Positions 50,886 through 61,829 of a stretch of 64,000 bases of DNA are shown here, one piece after another. Origin of the DNA: Epiperipatus broadwayi (Eukaryota; Onychophora; Udeonychophora; Euonychophora; Peripatidae); NCBI GenBank assembly GCA_028023455.1, contig JAQFVV010006197.1, positions 14,937,254 to 15,001,253 of the forward strand. Reading direction: 5' to 3'. The position numbers and the translations under genes were made by a program. Every line of letters begins with the position of its first letter. Position 1 is the stretch's first letter. The notes beneath the pieces are model-generated. The model saw nothing but the letters and a program-made list of their open reading frames with translations. It had not been told where the DNA came from and did not search any database.

Positions 50886-50930
50886 AGCTGCTCTACAGTT
50901 CAATGGTAGAGTTTGAATTCACATGGCAAA
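50886..50930 (+). repeat. Possible compressed tRNA-like fragment
   Basis: TACAGTTCAATGGTAGAG resembles a tRNA D-arm (A box), and TTTGAATTCAC immediately after it resembles a T-arm. The anticodon arm is missing, so this could be a deleted SINE head or coincidence. Confidence 0.25.
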
Positions 50931-51594
50931 AATGACCCACTTCTTTGTGTTAAAATTCATAGCCTTAAATGTGAACAAGACAGTTTCCTGGCCTGAGGTC
51001 TATATGAAACCAAAAAAATGTCAACTATACCTGGATTATTCTTTGCCTGATGATGACAATCACCAAAACCAAGCTCACTAAGAGAAAGCTTGAAAAATGT
51101 GGAAGATATATGCTGCTGTTTATCTATACATGCAGGAAACCACAGATAAATGCATCGGTTTATATACGGTGAGTTATTTTATTTTATTATTCTTTGGTCT
51201 AAACTGACATTGTAAAGATTAGATATATAATATAGGACAGCATTATCTTAAATCGTTAACCTCATATTTTTAAAAAATGAGTAACATAAACAAATAACTC
51301 TCCTTGGATTAAAAAAACCTCTAAGAGTCAGAATTAACATTTAAAATATATTTTAAAATCTTTTAGAGAATCAATTCATGATCGTGAAACATATATAGAA
51401 GAATATTATTTTAAAATCTATTTTTTTTTATAAATATAATGCAAGTAAAATTTTGACTGATTGAATTCATTGATGAAAAGAAATCTTTTTGGATTAATTT
51501 AAAAATGATTCAAAAAGCATTATAATTAATTAACAATAATCAGTTAAAACATGATTTTATTTTCAATAAAAAATTTTTGGTTGTTTTCTCATCC

Positions 51595-51885
51595 TTGGTG
51601 TTCGCCTCAAGATGTCGCTATTTCTAGGTAAATTCCTAGAAATATACCGTTTCACTGGCCTTCACCCAACAAAAGTGGAAATTTTCTACGTTATAAATGC
51701 AGAAAAGTCCTCACATTATGTTGGACGGAGGCGGTGTCGGCGACAGAAGCCAACAGAAATGAGACTTCTTTCTATGATAAAACACAGAAAGAGTTCCCGA
51801 AGGCTGCCGGTTATGGCTTTTTTTTTCTATGCTAAAAGCAATGAGAAAGAAATGCCTTGACCGGCTGCCGTAGTAGTCGATTTTG
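51595..51885. other. GC-richer segment at the left end of the TIR element
   Basis: This block has CG-containing words (GGACGGAGGCGGTGTCGGCG, GGCTGCCGGTTATGGC, GACCGGCTGCCG) unlike the surroundings. Open frames exist on both strands (51612-51860 plus, 51711-51893 minus) but neither resembles a known protein. It may be a promoter-like or subterminal transposon region. Confidence 0.5.
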
Positions 51886-52189
51886 TTCATCATTATCTCG
51901 TAATAGTAAAATATCTATTTTCTCTGTAGTTTCGTGTGAGAGTGTGTGTATTTGAAGCAGTCATAGTTTTTTAAAATTTGATAAGACATCTATTTTTTTT
52001 AATGTGTTGTAACTTACTTTACTGTTGTAAGTTTAGTAATAATGGCTGAAGATTCCATTACGAATGGGTAACCCTCAAAAATTGCTTTTAAGGGTGCGAA
52101 ATGGGAAAAAAAATTAAGAATCACGCGAAAAGTACTGTTTTTGCGAGAATTTGTCCATGACCAGTTACTTTTGCTATACTGTATATATA

Positions 52190-52690
52190 TACACACAAAC
52201 AAAAACAACCCAGTGTCTAATTATTAGGAATTATTTGTCCAAAAAAGAAAATTAGTCGGGTATTATTATTATTATTATTATTTTTTGTTACATTTATTAT
52301 TTCAAAATAAGATTAGTTTTTATATCTACACACTAACAAAAACAACCCACCTCCTGATTAATTACTGTCTTAAAAAAAAAAAAAAGAAAGCAAATTCAAC
52401 GGGGTTTGGTTTTTTTCAATGGAGTATTTGAATTACGATATTTTATATATATATATATACACACAAGATTTATCTCCCCCCCCAAAAAAAAAAAAACCCA
52501 CTTTCTGATTAATTACTGTCAAAAGAAACGCAAATTAGTCGGCTATCATTTTTAAATTTAGTATTTCAATAACGGTACCCTTTTTATATAGACAGAGTTA
52601 ACAAAAGCAACCCACTTTCTTTCAATGACGCTCCTTACTAATAGTAGTCGGGTATCAATTCTAAATTGTAATATATAAATGATGTTACTT
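52190..52690. repeat. Degenerate ~115-150-bp tandem array, four units
   Basis: The marker AACAACCCA, or its CCCA core, recurs at about 52204, 52341, 52492 and 52606. Each is followed by TTTCTGATTAATTACTGTC-like and AAATTAGTCGGGTATCA-like blocks. Units vary in length and divergence. Confidence 0.7.
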
Positions 52691-52699
52691 TTGATAGAT

Positions 52700-53220
52700 T
52701 TAGAATTACGTCTTGCTTTTTTAATAAAAATAATTGATTTTTACTTTTGACAAAAATACCGTAACTTTAAAAAAAGACACACGTAAAGTCCAAAAAAAAA
52801 ATGAGAAAAAGCCCTGTAACTTTAAAGACACACACACAAACTCAAAAACAATCTAAGATTAATAAACATTGACTTATTACGTCTTGCTTTTGAATCAAAT
52901 GATTGATTTACTCTTGCAAAAAAAAGGTACCGTAACTTTAAAAAGACACTCATAAAGTCCCCCAAAAAATATTAGAAAAAGCCCCGTAACTTTAAAGACA
53001 CACACACAAATTCAAAAACAAGATAAGATTAATAAACATTTACTTATTATGTCTTGCTTTTGAATAAAAGTATTGATTTACTCTTGCAAAAAAAAAAAAA
53101 CCAAACCGTAACTTTAAAAAGACACACATAAAGTCCAAAAAAAAAAGTTAGAAAAACATCGTAACTTTAAAAAGACACACAAACTCAAAAACAAGATAAT
53201 ATTAATAAACATTTACGAAA
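52700..53220. repeat. ~170-bp satellite-like tandem array, three units
   Basis: TACGTCTTGCTTTT (or TATGTCTTGC) occurs at 52707, 52878 and 53048, periods of 171 and 170 bp. Each unit has two copies of a CGTAACTTTAAA-GACACAC submotif about 70-80 bp apart and a RGATTAATAAACATT block. Units are about 90% similar by eye. Confidence 0.88.
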
Positions 53221-53599
53221 AAAATGAAAAAACTAACATCATATAATAGTATTAGTTAGTAGAATATTTTATTATAAATCTAAGAAATCAGATCTTTTTA
53301 GATCAAATCGATCATTTAGGTCAGGCCCCGGAATCGTTATATGTATATGTTTTTGTTTAGCATCAACACCATCTCTAGGCGAACACCAAGAATGAGAATA
53401 CAACCAAATTTTTTTTATAAACTTTCAAAAAAAAATGCTGTAATAGAATTTGATAAACTGATTTTTTTATTATTGTTACACACATATGTGTCAATTTTAT
53501 TTATACTCAAAATGGAGTTAGTTCTTATAAAAAATAATGACATTTATTATTTTGACAATTTGAAAGTGACAACTAAAAAATGTTTATTTTGTAACAAGT

Positions 53600-53900
53600 C
53601 AAATATGTTAAGAAATTACATGCACACACCTGTATGGGTGCATATATACATCAATGCTTGTCAAATAGACACGTACGATTTTAATCATTTTTTATTTTTA
53701 AATGCCAATTCAAATAGGTTCATTCCTGAATTGTACTGCACTCTGTGAGCGTATATATATATATATCAATGACTGTCAAACAGAATACATAAGTAAACTT
53801 TTAGTTATTTTAAATTTTATTAGATGTCAATTGAAATTATTCCTTATATATTATAAAACACGTTTGTGTGGATATATATATATGTGTGTGTTTATGGAAA
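53600..53900. repeat. Diverged ~117-bp tandem duplication
   Basis: TGCACACACCTGTATGGGTG, a run of TA dinucleotides and CAATGCTTGTCAAATAGACA are echoed about 115 bp later by GCACTCTGTGAGCG, TA dinucleotides and CAATGACTGTCAAACAGA. A further weak echo lies near 53860. The open frames at 53341-53748 and 53702-53908 overlap it and look like by-products. Confidence 0.5.
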
Positions 53901-54099
53901 CCTATTAAGAAATACTGTAAATCAATGGAATAACTTGAATTTTGTATTAATCTTGTAAATCAAAAATGTGATATTTTTTTATTGTACATTAAACAAAAGC
54001 AGAAAGTTTAATTTTTATGTATAGCCATATCCTAAAGACCTTAATATCATGTTTTATATATATTGTTACTAATCAACTAACTGTTTCAACCGAAAATTT

Positions 54100-54800
54100 C
54101 ATGGCTTCAAGTCAATTTTTACATTATCATAGCAAATTTATGGTCATTTTAAAACTTAATCTTTTAGCTGTTTTCTCTGGGCACTTTCCTTTTGGCCTAG
54201 TGAATTAAAGTTCTAAACTTTTGATTGGTCAATTACAGAATCAGTAGTAAAAATATATTCATCTTTTAATATTATATTTGTTTTAGTTTCATTTGTAAAA
54301 AGCAAATTAATAATTTGTCAGATTATGAAAGTGAATGAAAGTTTTTTCAAAAATAAATTTCTATTTATAATTATAAAAATATTCTATAGCGGAAAACCTA
54401 AAAAATGTTTGTAATCTATTAGAATATGCTGCCTATGTCATTGATTTCTTTTTCAATTTATGTTTGTGTAAAAGTAAATAATTTTTACTAAAATATACTT
54501 CTAAAATCATTATATTTTCAGCATATTTTATCAAAATAATTTATAATATGTAAAAAATACTTAAAAAAATCCACTAAAACATTCACATTTGTTTTGAAAA
54601 TCAAAACAAAGAACTTAGATCTGTCAAAATCACTGACAAGCGCCTCCTTTTGTTAAAGATGAGAAACAACCAATCAGTGCCTTGAAAAGCTGTTTTTTCC
54701 CATTGTTATAATTTCAAATTTAAATATTATTGATTTTTTGTTTGTAAAATAATTCTAGGGAAGGCAGCATCTTACAATATGCTTAAATCTGAATTCAATT
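54100..54800 (+). repeat. Interspersed repeat family, copy 2 of 3
   Basis: The first 200 bp match 27055-27250 (minus). The whole stretch matches 60540-61215 with moderate divergence. Shared blocks include TTTTGATTGGTCAATTA, TTTTTCAAAAATAAATTTCT, AACCAATCAG and GGCAGCATCTTACA. It is non-coding. It lies within the material that splits the older RTE leader. Confidence 0.78.
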
Positions 54801-55159
54801 GTTAAAATTGTATTGCATCATTATTTCTTGGTCACTGTAACAGTTATAGATCTCATTTTCATTGAGGAAGATTTGAGCATAATGGTCTGATATATTAAAT
54901 AGGGATATATTTAATGCTTATGGATATCCAGATGATAATGATTGATATATTCTTTAAAAGTCCATGCACTACATTTTATTTAGTTTGGTCTCTATTAAAA
55001 ATTAAGTTTATAGTTGGCCAGTACATTAAGGGTATTAAGTGGCCAGAGCATTTGTGATGATCAGCATGTTTTAAAATCCCAGAATTATTGTTTAGATTTT
55101 TTTTGGGTTGAATTGTTATGGATCAGAACTTAACTTTGTGCATCCAAACTATGGTTTAA

Positions 55160-55228
55160 ATAATTACCCAAGCAGGCAAAGACTCAATAGTTAGTCTGGT
55201 CTTCAGATGACCCAGTTCAAATCTAACC
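55160..55228 (+). repeat. tRNA-derived SINE head
   Basis: GACTCAATAGTTAGTC resembles a D-arm and A box. GGTC-TTCAGAT-GACC forms a perfect 4-bp anticodon stem with a 7-base loop (anticodon CAG). GTTCAAATC fits the B-box consensus. The acceptor stem is not paired, so it is not a functional tRNA. The sequence after it (55230-55460) may be the SINE body, without an A-rich tail that I can define. Confidence 0.6.
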
Positions 55229-55624
55229 ACAAGATGGACTGTTAATTTTATTCTGATTTATTGTATTGATTTGTTTTGATGATGATATTCCCATCAATGA
55301 TGTTCATAGATGGCTTTTTATTTATTTCTAATGCTGGTTGATGAAGTTATAATTATACTTTTAATTACTCTGAGGAGTGTTAGCTGATCTCACAGAGATT
55401 TCTTCTGGCCTCATGCCCTTTTGAGATATTAAGATCACTTTAATATCTTTACCAATAATCATTATATTTTTTCTTCCTTTAAACATTATATTATAAATTA
55501 CACCTAAATAGTAAAAATTACTTTAATATATTACTTTTAATACCTTACATATATCTTAATATTTTATATCTTATATTAAAGCTCATTATTTGAAATCTTT
55601 TCCACCCATACCTTCTTCCTGTTA

Positions 55625-55935
55625 CAATATGATTATTCATATAGTAAACAAACAGATGGGCTGCTCACCAACATGCATTAAACTACTATGATAAGCTTAT
55701 TAGCTTTTTAACTCTTGAGTTTAAGATAAAAAAAAGCACCATGGTCTTCCTTCTCAGTTGCTTGATAGTTTTTGACTGACATAACTGCTGAGTTCTCTCA
55801 AAGGCAGAGGGAATGTGTGTGAATGAACTCTTCTTTTTTTAAATAAATATTAAAAATCATGACAGACAAAAGTAATTATAGTCGTTATTCCCAGGAGGCT
55901 GTGAAACCAAAGCAGCCAATTATTGAAAATTTCTG
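55625..55935 (+). mobile_element. 3' half of the older RTE leader copy
   Basis: Aligns with 42188-42455: TGATTATTCATATAGTA, GATGGGCTGCTCACCAAC, CTTCTCAGTTGC, TCATGACAGACAAAA and TTATTCCCAGGAGGCTGT. It starts where the 50020-50166 fragment stops and ends just before the point equivalent to the ORF start. Nothing of the coding part follows. Confidence 0.85.
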
Positions 55936-56950
55936 ATTAATTAAAGATAATTTTTTGGTTGTATTTTTTATAAATAACTACATATCCATTATTTGGAAAA
56001 CGTTTAGTTTAATAATTTCTAGATTGTAACTGAAAAAAAAATAAAAAAAATCACTTATTTTATTATATAAATGTTAAAATGCAAATATTCAGTGTGTTCA
56101 TTTATTTATTTTGCATTTCAGCATATACTAATTAACAGTAATTTTTTGGATAGACATTAAGCTGCAATTTTTTTTTGACAGTGCAGATTTTTCATTATAT
56201 GAAGTTTGAAAAAAATCACATTTTGTGATCAATATTTAAATGATTAGTTGAATTCATTATAAAATGTTATTTAAATAAAATTCAAAACTTGGTTAGAAAT
56301 ATTAAGATTTGAATCCTAGGTTGAAGATATGTTGGAATAGTATACTGTGTCTTTTTGCAATATATACATATAAAGCATTTGAAAAATATCATTTTCAGGC
56401 ATGATTTTAATTGCAAAATTTCCCCTTTGTTTCAATTTTGGAAGAGAGTAAAATTTGGATGAGATTAAAAAATAAAAAAGTAATAAATTATTTGTTTTAC
56501 TTTATTTTAGAAAATTTAAATTCAATATTCATCAATTTAAAAAAAAAATCAGGAGTAAAATTTTTGAATATCAACCAAAATTAATTTGGAATCATAGTGT
56601 CAACTTAATATAATAAATACATAAATGAAAAGTTACAAGTTTGCAATAACATGAATCTATCACACAGTTTTGACTCAAAATTCTTCATCTTTTAATCTCA
56701 GGACAATTATTATATTATAATGATATCTCTGTTCTTTTCTCCCAATGCTTCCATTTCATTTTTAAAGAGGTACCCAATATTTATTTAGCTCCCCATTTCA
56801 AACAATACACTACGCAACTTCTATAATTTATTCTAACATTCTAATCTTGAAAAAGATTCTCAGAAAACTTTAAAAACACCAACACATTTTTATTTTAAAC
56901 TTTGATTGTGAAATAGATTAGTCAATAAAATAATCAAAATTACCCAAAAT
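55936..56950. other. AT-rich sequence without a gene
   Basis: Nothing recognised. Confidence 0.5.
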
Positions 56951-56989
56951 TCACACCTTAACCAGACTAGCCAAAAAATAAAAAATTTA

Positions 56990-57690
56990 AAACACAGCCA
57001 ATGGTTTCATTGCTACAAGCAGACTTCTCAAGTGTAAAGAACTTCTAAATAACATATTTAAACTAAACATTATCGACAATTCCACTTATATCTCATACAC
57101 ATTAAATACTAAATTTTTTTTAAATAAGTTAATTGCTTCAGAATCATAAATTTTTAATAATAGATTCCTTAAGTCTTCTTTTTATTTTATTTCTCTCAAA
57201 GAAGACAACCTTAGCCTCACCAAAATTAATAGTATAGCCTGTATCTTTTTCATGCACATATAAAACAGAACTAAGATATATATTTCTAACCCTACTTTTA
57301 TTGTACCTTTATCTCTATTATTAAAAATTCTTCTAATATTAAGGGTGTATGACATATATATATATATATATATGGAATTGTGGGTAATGTTTAGTTTAAA
57401 CATGTTGTTATTTTGTAGTGCTTTGCATTTGAGAAGTCTACTTGTAGCAATGAAACCATCAAATTTTTCAGCCATTCATATTATTGGAAAATCTGATGAT
57501 GGAATGCCAATCCCTCTTCTGTGTACTTAAATGGACATATTAAGATCCTATATATGAGGAGTCAGGGTGACTTAAAATCACCATGGTATGACAACAGTAT
57601 TGACATTAACAAGGGTTTTGAGAATTCTATCATCAGATTTTTAATAATATGGATGGTTGAAAAGTTGGAAGGGAGAGAAGAATGAAGCCT
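56990..57690. repeat. Inverted repeat with an extra partial copy
   Basis: GGTTTCATTGCTACAAGC and AGACTTCTCAAGTGTAAAG (57002-57040) are inverted at 57415-57460. TTTAAACTAAACATTA also recurs inverted. A third partial copy of the outer part (ATCATCAGATTTTTAATAAT, then ATGGATGGTTGAAAAG) lies at 57630-57675. The arms, read outward-in, both encode GFIATSRLLKCKxL, so the repeated unit may once have been coding. The protein is not recognised. Confidence 0.65.
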
Positions 57691-58970
57691 GTCCATTAAA
57701 GTTTGAAGATTTGCTATCTTAATATAAACTGAGCACTGATTATATATATATGTGGAAAATTATGATCTGGACCAAATGATGAATGCTGGTTCAGCACAAA
57801 ATATGTGTACTGGTATCTTTTTCACATGTATGTGGTCATATGTATTGGTTATTTAAGATGGAGTGGATAACTGAAGGGAGCTCAAACTCTGTATTCAAAT
57901 CCTCTTCAATTATATCTAATGTTTAGTATACTTCAATATAATTGTATTTAAATACACAATAATAGTATTTGTATACCAGAAAGGGGGAAAATCCACAATC
58001 TCTTCATAATTCTCGCCATGCATTTTGTTCTAGCTTTAACTTTCCGATATTCATAATGACTATTTCTTTCAAATACTCTTTACAGACTATTCTATATACA
58101 CCTTCCTAATTTCTCTTTTTTAAGGGATAAGACCAATTTAATTTCTCTTCTATTTATAAAATACTCAATAAACTCTTCTTATTTAATCCTTTGAACACTT
58201 CATCATTGAAAACCTTATCTTTCCAATTTATTTTTTCCATTCTTTTTCAGTTCCATAGCCTCAAATTTTTTCATATCATTTCTTATAATAAAAGAAGTCA
58301 CTGTTCTATATAGAGTAGCACTTCCCAAAAACACATAACTCATATTTTATTATTTTCATCTTGATAATTTCATCAAGTATTCTCTCTCTATGTATACATG
58401 ATTTAATTAGACATTGTAATTGTCAATTTAATATATACAGGGTATACATTATTTACTTCCATTATCAGATCAAACAATCCCTAAATATTTATAAGCATCT
58501 AGGGACTTCCAATTATCAATCTTTTATCATTTAAAATTTCATCAATCCTGATTAACCTTTTACATTCATTTTGTTATATGCAAGCACTACTATCTTCGCT
58601 AAAATCAAACTCAGGACTAGAATTGTAATTTTTATGAATTAAAACCCATTCAGAATTACTAATACAAATGATCATACATCAAAGCAAGTATAAATTTAGA
58701 GTCATCTCTTATTTTTCAATGACTATTAGTATAATATCAAGTGAATATAAATAATAGTTCTTTAATAACAAATAATTTGTTACTACAAAGATCATACCAT
58801 ATTCACATACAAAAAAAAGACAAACTGCAATTATCAGATCTTTAGTTTTAGTCTATCATCTTACCATAGGACTAAACTACACACAATTCCTTAATAAACT
58901 ATTTGTATCATAAATTATTTAGTTTGAAATAAAAATAAATGCATTATTTAGAAATCTTAAAAAAAAAAAT
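57691..58970. other. AT-rich sequence without a gene
   Basis: Nothing recognised. Confidence 0.5.
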
Positions 58971-58973
58971 TAA

Positions 58974-59134
58974 TATCCCTTTTGCAAAATAATTTAACTT
59001 ATATTTATCAAATCCAGTTATTTAAATATTAAGGAATACAGAACATTGAAAAAAATTATTATCCCTTTTGCAAAATAATTTAACTTATATTTATCAAATC
59101 CAGTTATTTAAATATTAAGGAATACAGAACATTG
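58974..59134. repeat. Recent tandem duplication, 75 bp x 2
   Basis: 58974-59048 and 59060-59134 are identical over 75 bp (TATCCCTTTTGCAAAATAAT through GAATACAGAACATTG), separated by 11 bp. The identity implies a very recent duplication or an assembly artefact. Confidence 0.95.
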
Positions 59135-59249
59135 GTAATACTCCATACCACCCAATAAAACTTTTCTTAAATCTGATAGTTCTGTAAAAAAAAAGAATTT
59201 TTTAGTGCATTAACAAATTTTAAAAAGTTATCTTTCTTTGCAATCTATA

Positions 59250-59260
59250 CCCCCCCCCCC
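59250..59260. repeat. Poly-C tract
   Basis: Eleven consecutive C residues in AT-rich DNA. A similar run lies at 18811-18822. Confidence 0.95.
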
Positions 59261-59778
59261 AATCTATCAAAACAATCCGGGAACATAAGATTGTGATTTT
59301 GATGATATAGCGCCTTTTCATCAATAATATTACACCCAAAAAACTTTCATAATTCAATAATAACATTTATCTATCTATTTGTAATTTCCTTTATTTATTT
59401 TTAGATGTGAAAGATATTATTTTCACACCTATAAATAAAAATTGAGAGTATACAAGTACATGATCTTGATTCTTATTACAGATACTAAGTAGATGCCAAA
59501 TTTTTGAAATCTTTATCTGCTATGCCAGATTATGCAATTTCTGTAAAAAGAATTTATTAAATATAAAAAAAAAAATAGTAAAATAGTTAAAAAGTTTGAA
59601 TTTTACCCAAAAATTTCTTTAACCCAAAATCCAAAAAACATTGGGTAAAAAATCAAAATAAGATGCAAAAAAAAAGATCTATATATTTTAAATAATGCTA
59701 TTATGTCAATAACAAAGTAATCCCCTCTCAGTTAATTTGCCATTCTGGAAAAACATCAGAGATCTTAACAATCTATAC

Positions 59779-59922
59779 TTGTTATAAAACAAGTGGAAAA
59801 TGCAGAAATATTATCATTTCATAAAAGCATTTGAGGCCTTTTTCATTTTTATGATTTATTTAAGTCTCAAATGCTTCTATGAAATGACAATATTCCTGCA
59901 ATTTCTAATTATTTTATAACAA
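59779..59922. repeat. Small foldback hairpin of about 145 bp
   Basis: TTGTTATAAAACAAGTGGAA through TTTCATAAAAGCATTTGAG (59779-59838) pairs with CTCAAATGCTTCTATGAAAT through ATTTTATAACAA (59870-59922), with a few mismatches and a loop of about 30 bases. If transcribed it would fold into a long imperfect hairpin. A mini foldback MITE is more likely than a miRNA precursor. Confidence 0.75.
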
Positions 59923-60539
59923 ACGATCAGTTTCATCCATCTGCCAGTTTCACTTATTTTACCCACCCATCTATCCATATGCCAGGTTTAAACTTTCTCA
60001 AGAGTACCCATCTAAATAACATTAAATTATTATATATGCAGAATCATGTATATATATGCGAGCGGTACGTCTGTAATTTAGTGGTATATGTATAGATTAC
60101 AGATATGTATCCACTTTATACGTATTTCTAATTTAAGAAATATTTTAGTTTAAATTATTATGTTATTGGTATACACTACAGATATGTATATTCATTTTAT
60201 AAATATGTCTAATTTAAGAAATATTTTAGTTAAATTATTTAGACAATTTTATTGATGTATTGTTGAAATCGCATACATATATTTCCTGTTATTCTGCACG
60301 TATGGTTATAAAATTAGTCTTCTACTAATTATGAAAGTAACTTTGTCAAAATAACATTTGATTTTGTAAACAGATTTTAAAGTAGGTCACGCATTGGTCC
60401 TAAAATAGCATGGACTTGACTTGGTAAATATAAAATGTTAATAACAAAATAACGCAGGAACACAAAATTTCAATTACTTGTTATAATTAAAAATGTTTTT
60501 CTAAAACAAATAAATGGGTTTTTCTACTAGTTGTAGCTA

Positions 60540-61215
60540 TTAACCTTTTAACCGCTAATTATATTATTGGTTGTATGAGGTAAAAATCAAATCTTTTAAT
60601 TGGCCAACTCACAAACTGAAGACAAAGCCTATTGTTAAAACATATTCGCCTATAATATTAAATTCAACTCAGATACGTTTATAAAAAGTATATTACTAAT
60701 TTTTCAGGTTATGAAGAGAACGAAAGTTCTTTCAAAAATAAATTGCTATTTATTTATTCTAAAATATTCAATTTCGGCAACATAAAAGCTATAATATAAA
60801 CAAAAAGGTCGACTTTTACATTATAGAAAAGTAAATATTTCTTTTAAATATTTCTTTAATATTTTTACTAAAATCTTCAATATTTTTCGAAAATAATTTT
60901 GTTTTTTTAGTTTTTTTTTTAAAAAACTAGTTTAATTTCTGAAATTATATTTTTTTATACTTAAAATTGCATTCGAAATGAAAATCTCAGCGTTTTTCTT
61001 TATTTTCTTTGATCAGGCAGTTTCTTTGTTCTTTCCAGCCAATCAGAATGCCTTTTTCGGCTGAGAGCTCACTAACAACCAATTACAAACGATGTTCTTT
61101 CTTTGTTTAGGTTTAAATGCGTTTTTTTTTATTTTTTACATGTAAAATAAATCGGAAGAGGGCACCATCTTACAGAACTTTTAAAAACCTATTCAAAACC
61201 TATCAAACGAATTTT
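60540..61215 (+). repeat. Interspersed repeat family, copy 3 of 3
   Basis: Aligns with 54100-54800 throughout, more diverged. Shared landmarks are TTAATTGGCCAA, TTCAGGTTATGAAGAG, TTTCAAAAATAAATTGCT, CCAATCAG and GGGCACCATCTTACAGAA. It contains two CCAAT motifs (about 61039 and 61078), and a GGCGGGAAA word lies just downstream at 61275. Boundaries are approximate and no terminal repeats were found. Confidence 0.72.
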
Positions 61216-61773
61216 TTAGCATAAGAACTGGCAGAGTTAGAGTGACTCAGATGTCGACGAGGAGCTTCGTAAGAGGCGGGAAAAGGGTTAAATGTGTTTG
61301 CTAAAATAAATAAATGGACTTTTCAGCTACATTCAAGCTCATAAAAATTAACAGGTGGCCAGAGTTTAAAAAGTATAAATACTTAAAGTTTTGTTACCAA
61401 GGAAGGGATCATATATATATTAAGTGAACTGTAAGCTGAACCTATGCCGGTTTTACCTTCAAAATGTTGAGTAGGCAGACATAATTCACTGCTTGCCCTT
61501 GCAGAATGGAGTACTTTGGTCCAATAAAACCTAATGCCATAGCCAGAAAAAGTAGCCCGTGGAAAATCTCTATTAACTTTAAATCATTGTCAAAAGTGTC
61601 ATCTTAATATCCTCCCAAGTGCTTCAAAACTAACTGCAAGGGAAAACAACTGAATGGTAAATTTTCTCTCAGAGCTTTGTTTATAAACTGTGACTTTCGT
61701 TTTTTTCTTTTAAAAGTTAGCTATTTATTAAATCTGCCTTTCCCAAACACCTTTACTAAAATCTATAAAGAAG

Positions 61774-61823
61774 ATTGTTAAATGCTAAATCTTGCCTGAT
61801 TGTAAAATGCTAAATCTTGCCTG
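61774..61823. repeat. 25-bp direct tandem duplication
   Basis: ATTGTTAAATGCTAAATCTT plus GCCTG is followed directly by ATTGTAAAATGCTAAATCTT plus GCCTG, one difference. Confidence 0.9.
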
Positions 61824-61829
61824 ATTGCA

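Larger units (their letters stand above)
51569..53418. mobile_element. 1.85-kb terminal-inverted-repeat element with internal satellites
   Basis: About 48 bp at the left (51569-51616) are inverted at the right (53370-53418). The left reads TTTTTGGTTGTTTTCTCATC then CTTGGTGTTCGCCTCAAGATG. The reverse complement of the right end reads AATTTGGTTGTATTCTCATT then CTTGGTGTTCGCCTAGAGATG. The interior holds a GC-richer 300-bp segment next to the left end and two tandem arrays, with no transposase. The class is unknown. The flanks suggest a possible TA target but are too A/T-rich to be sure. Confidence 0.78.

Noticed and set aside
52190-53220. CRISPR-like array
   Set aside because: Units of about 130-170 bp repeat as whole blocks with no short repeat/unique spacer alternation, and the genome is eukaryotic.
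55160-55228. A functional tRNA-Leu gene (anticodon CAG)
   Set aside because: The acceptor stem does not pair and the D-arm is degenerate; a SINE head is a better explanation.
59779-59922. miRNA precursor
   Set aside because: The hairpin is longer than usual and has the look of a mini foldback element; no small-RNA evidence is available.
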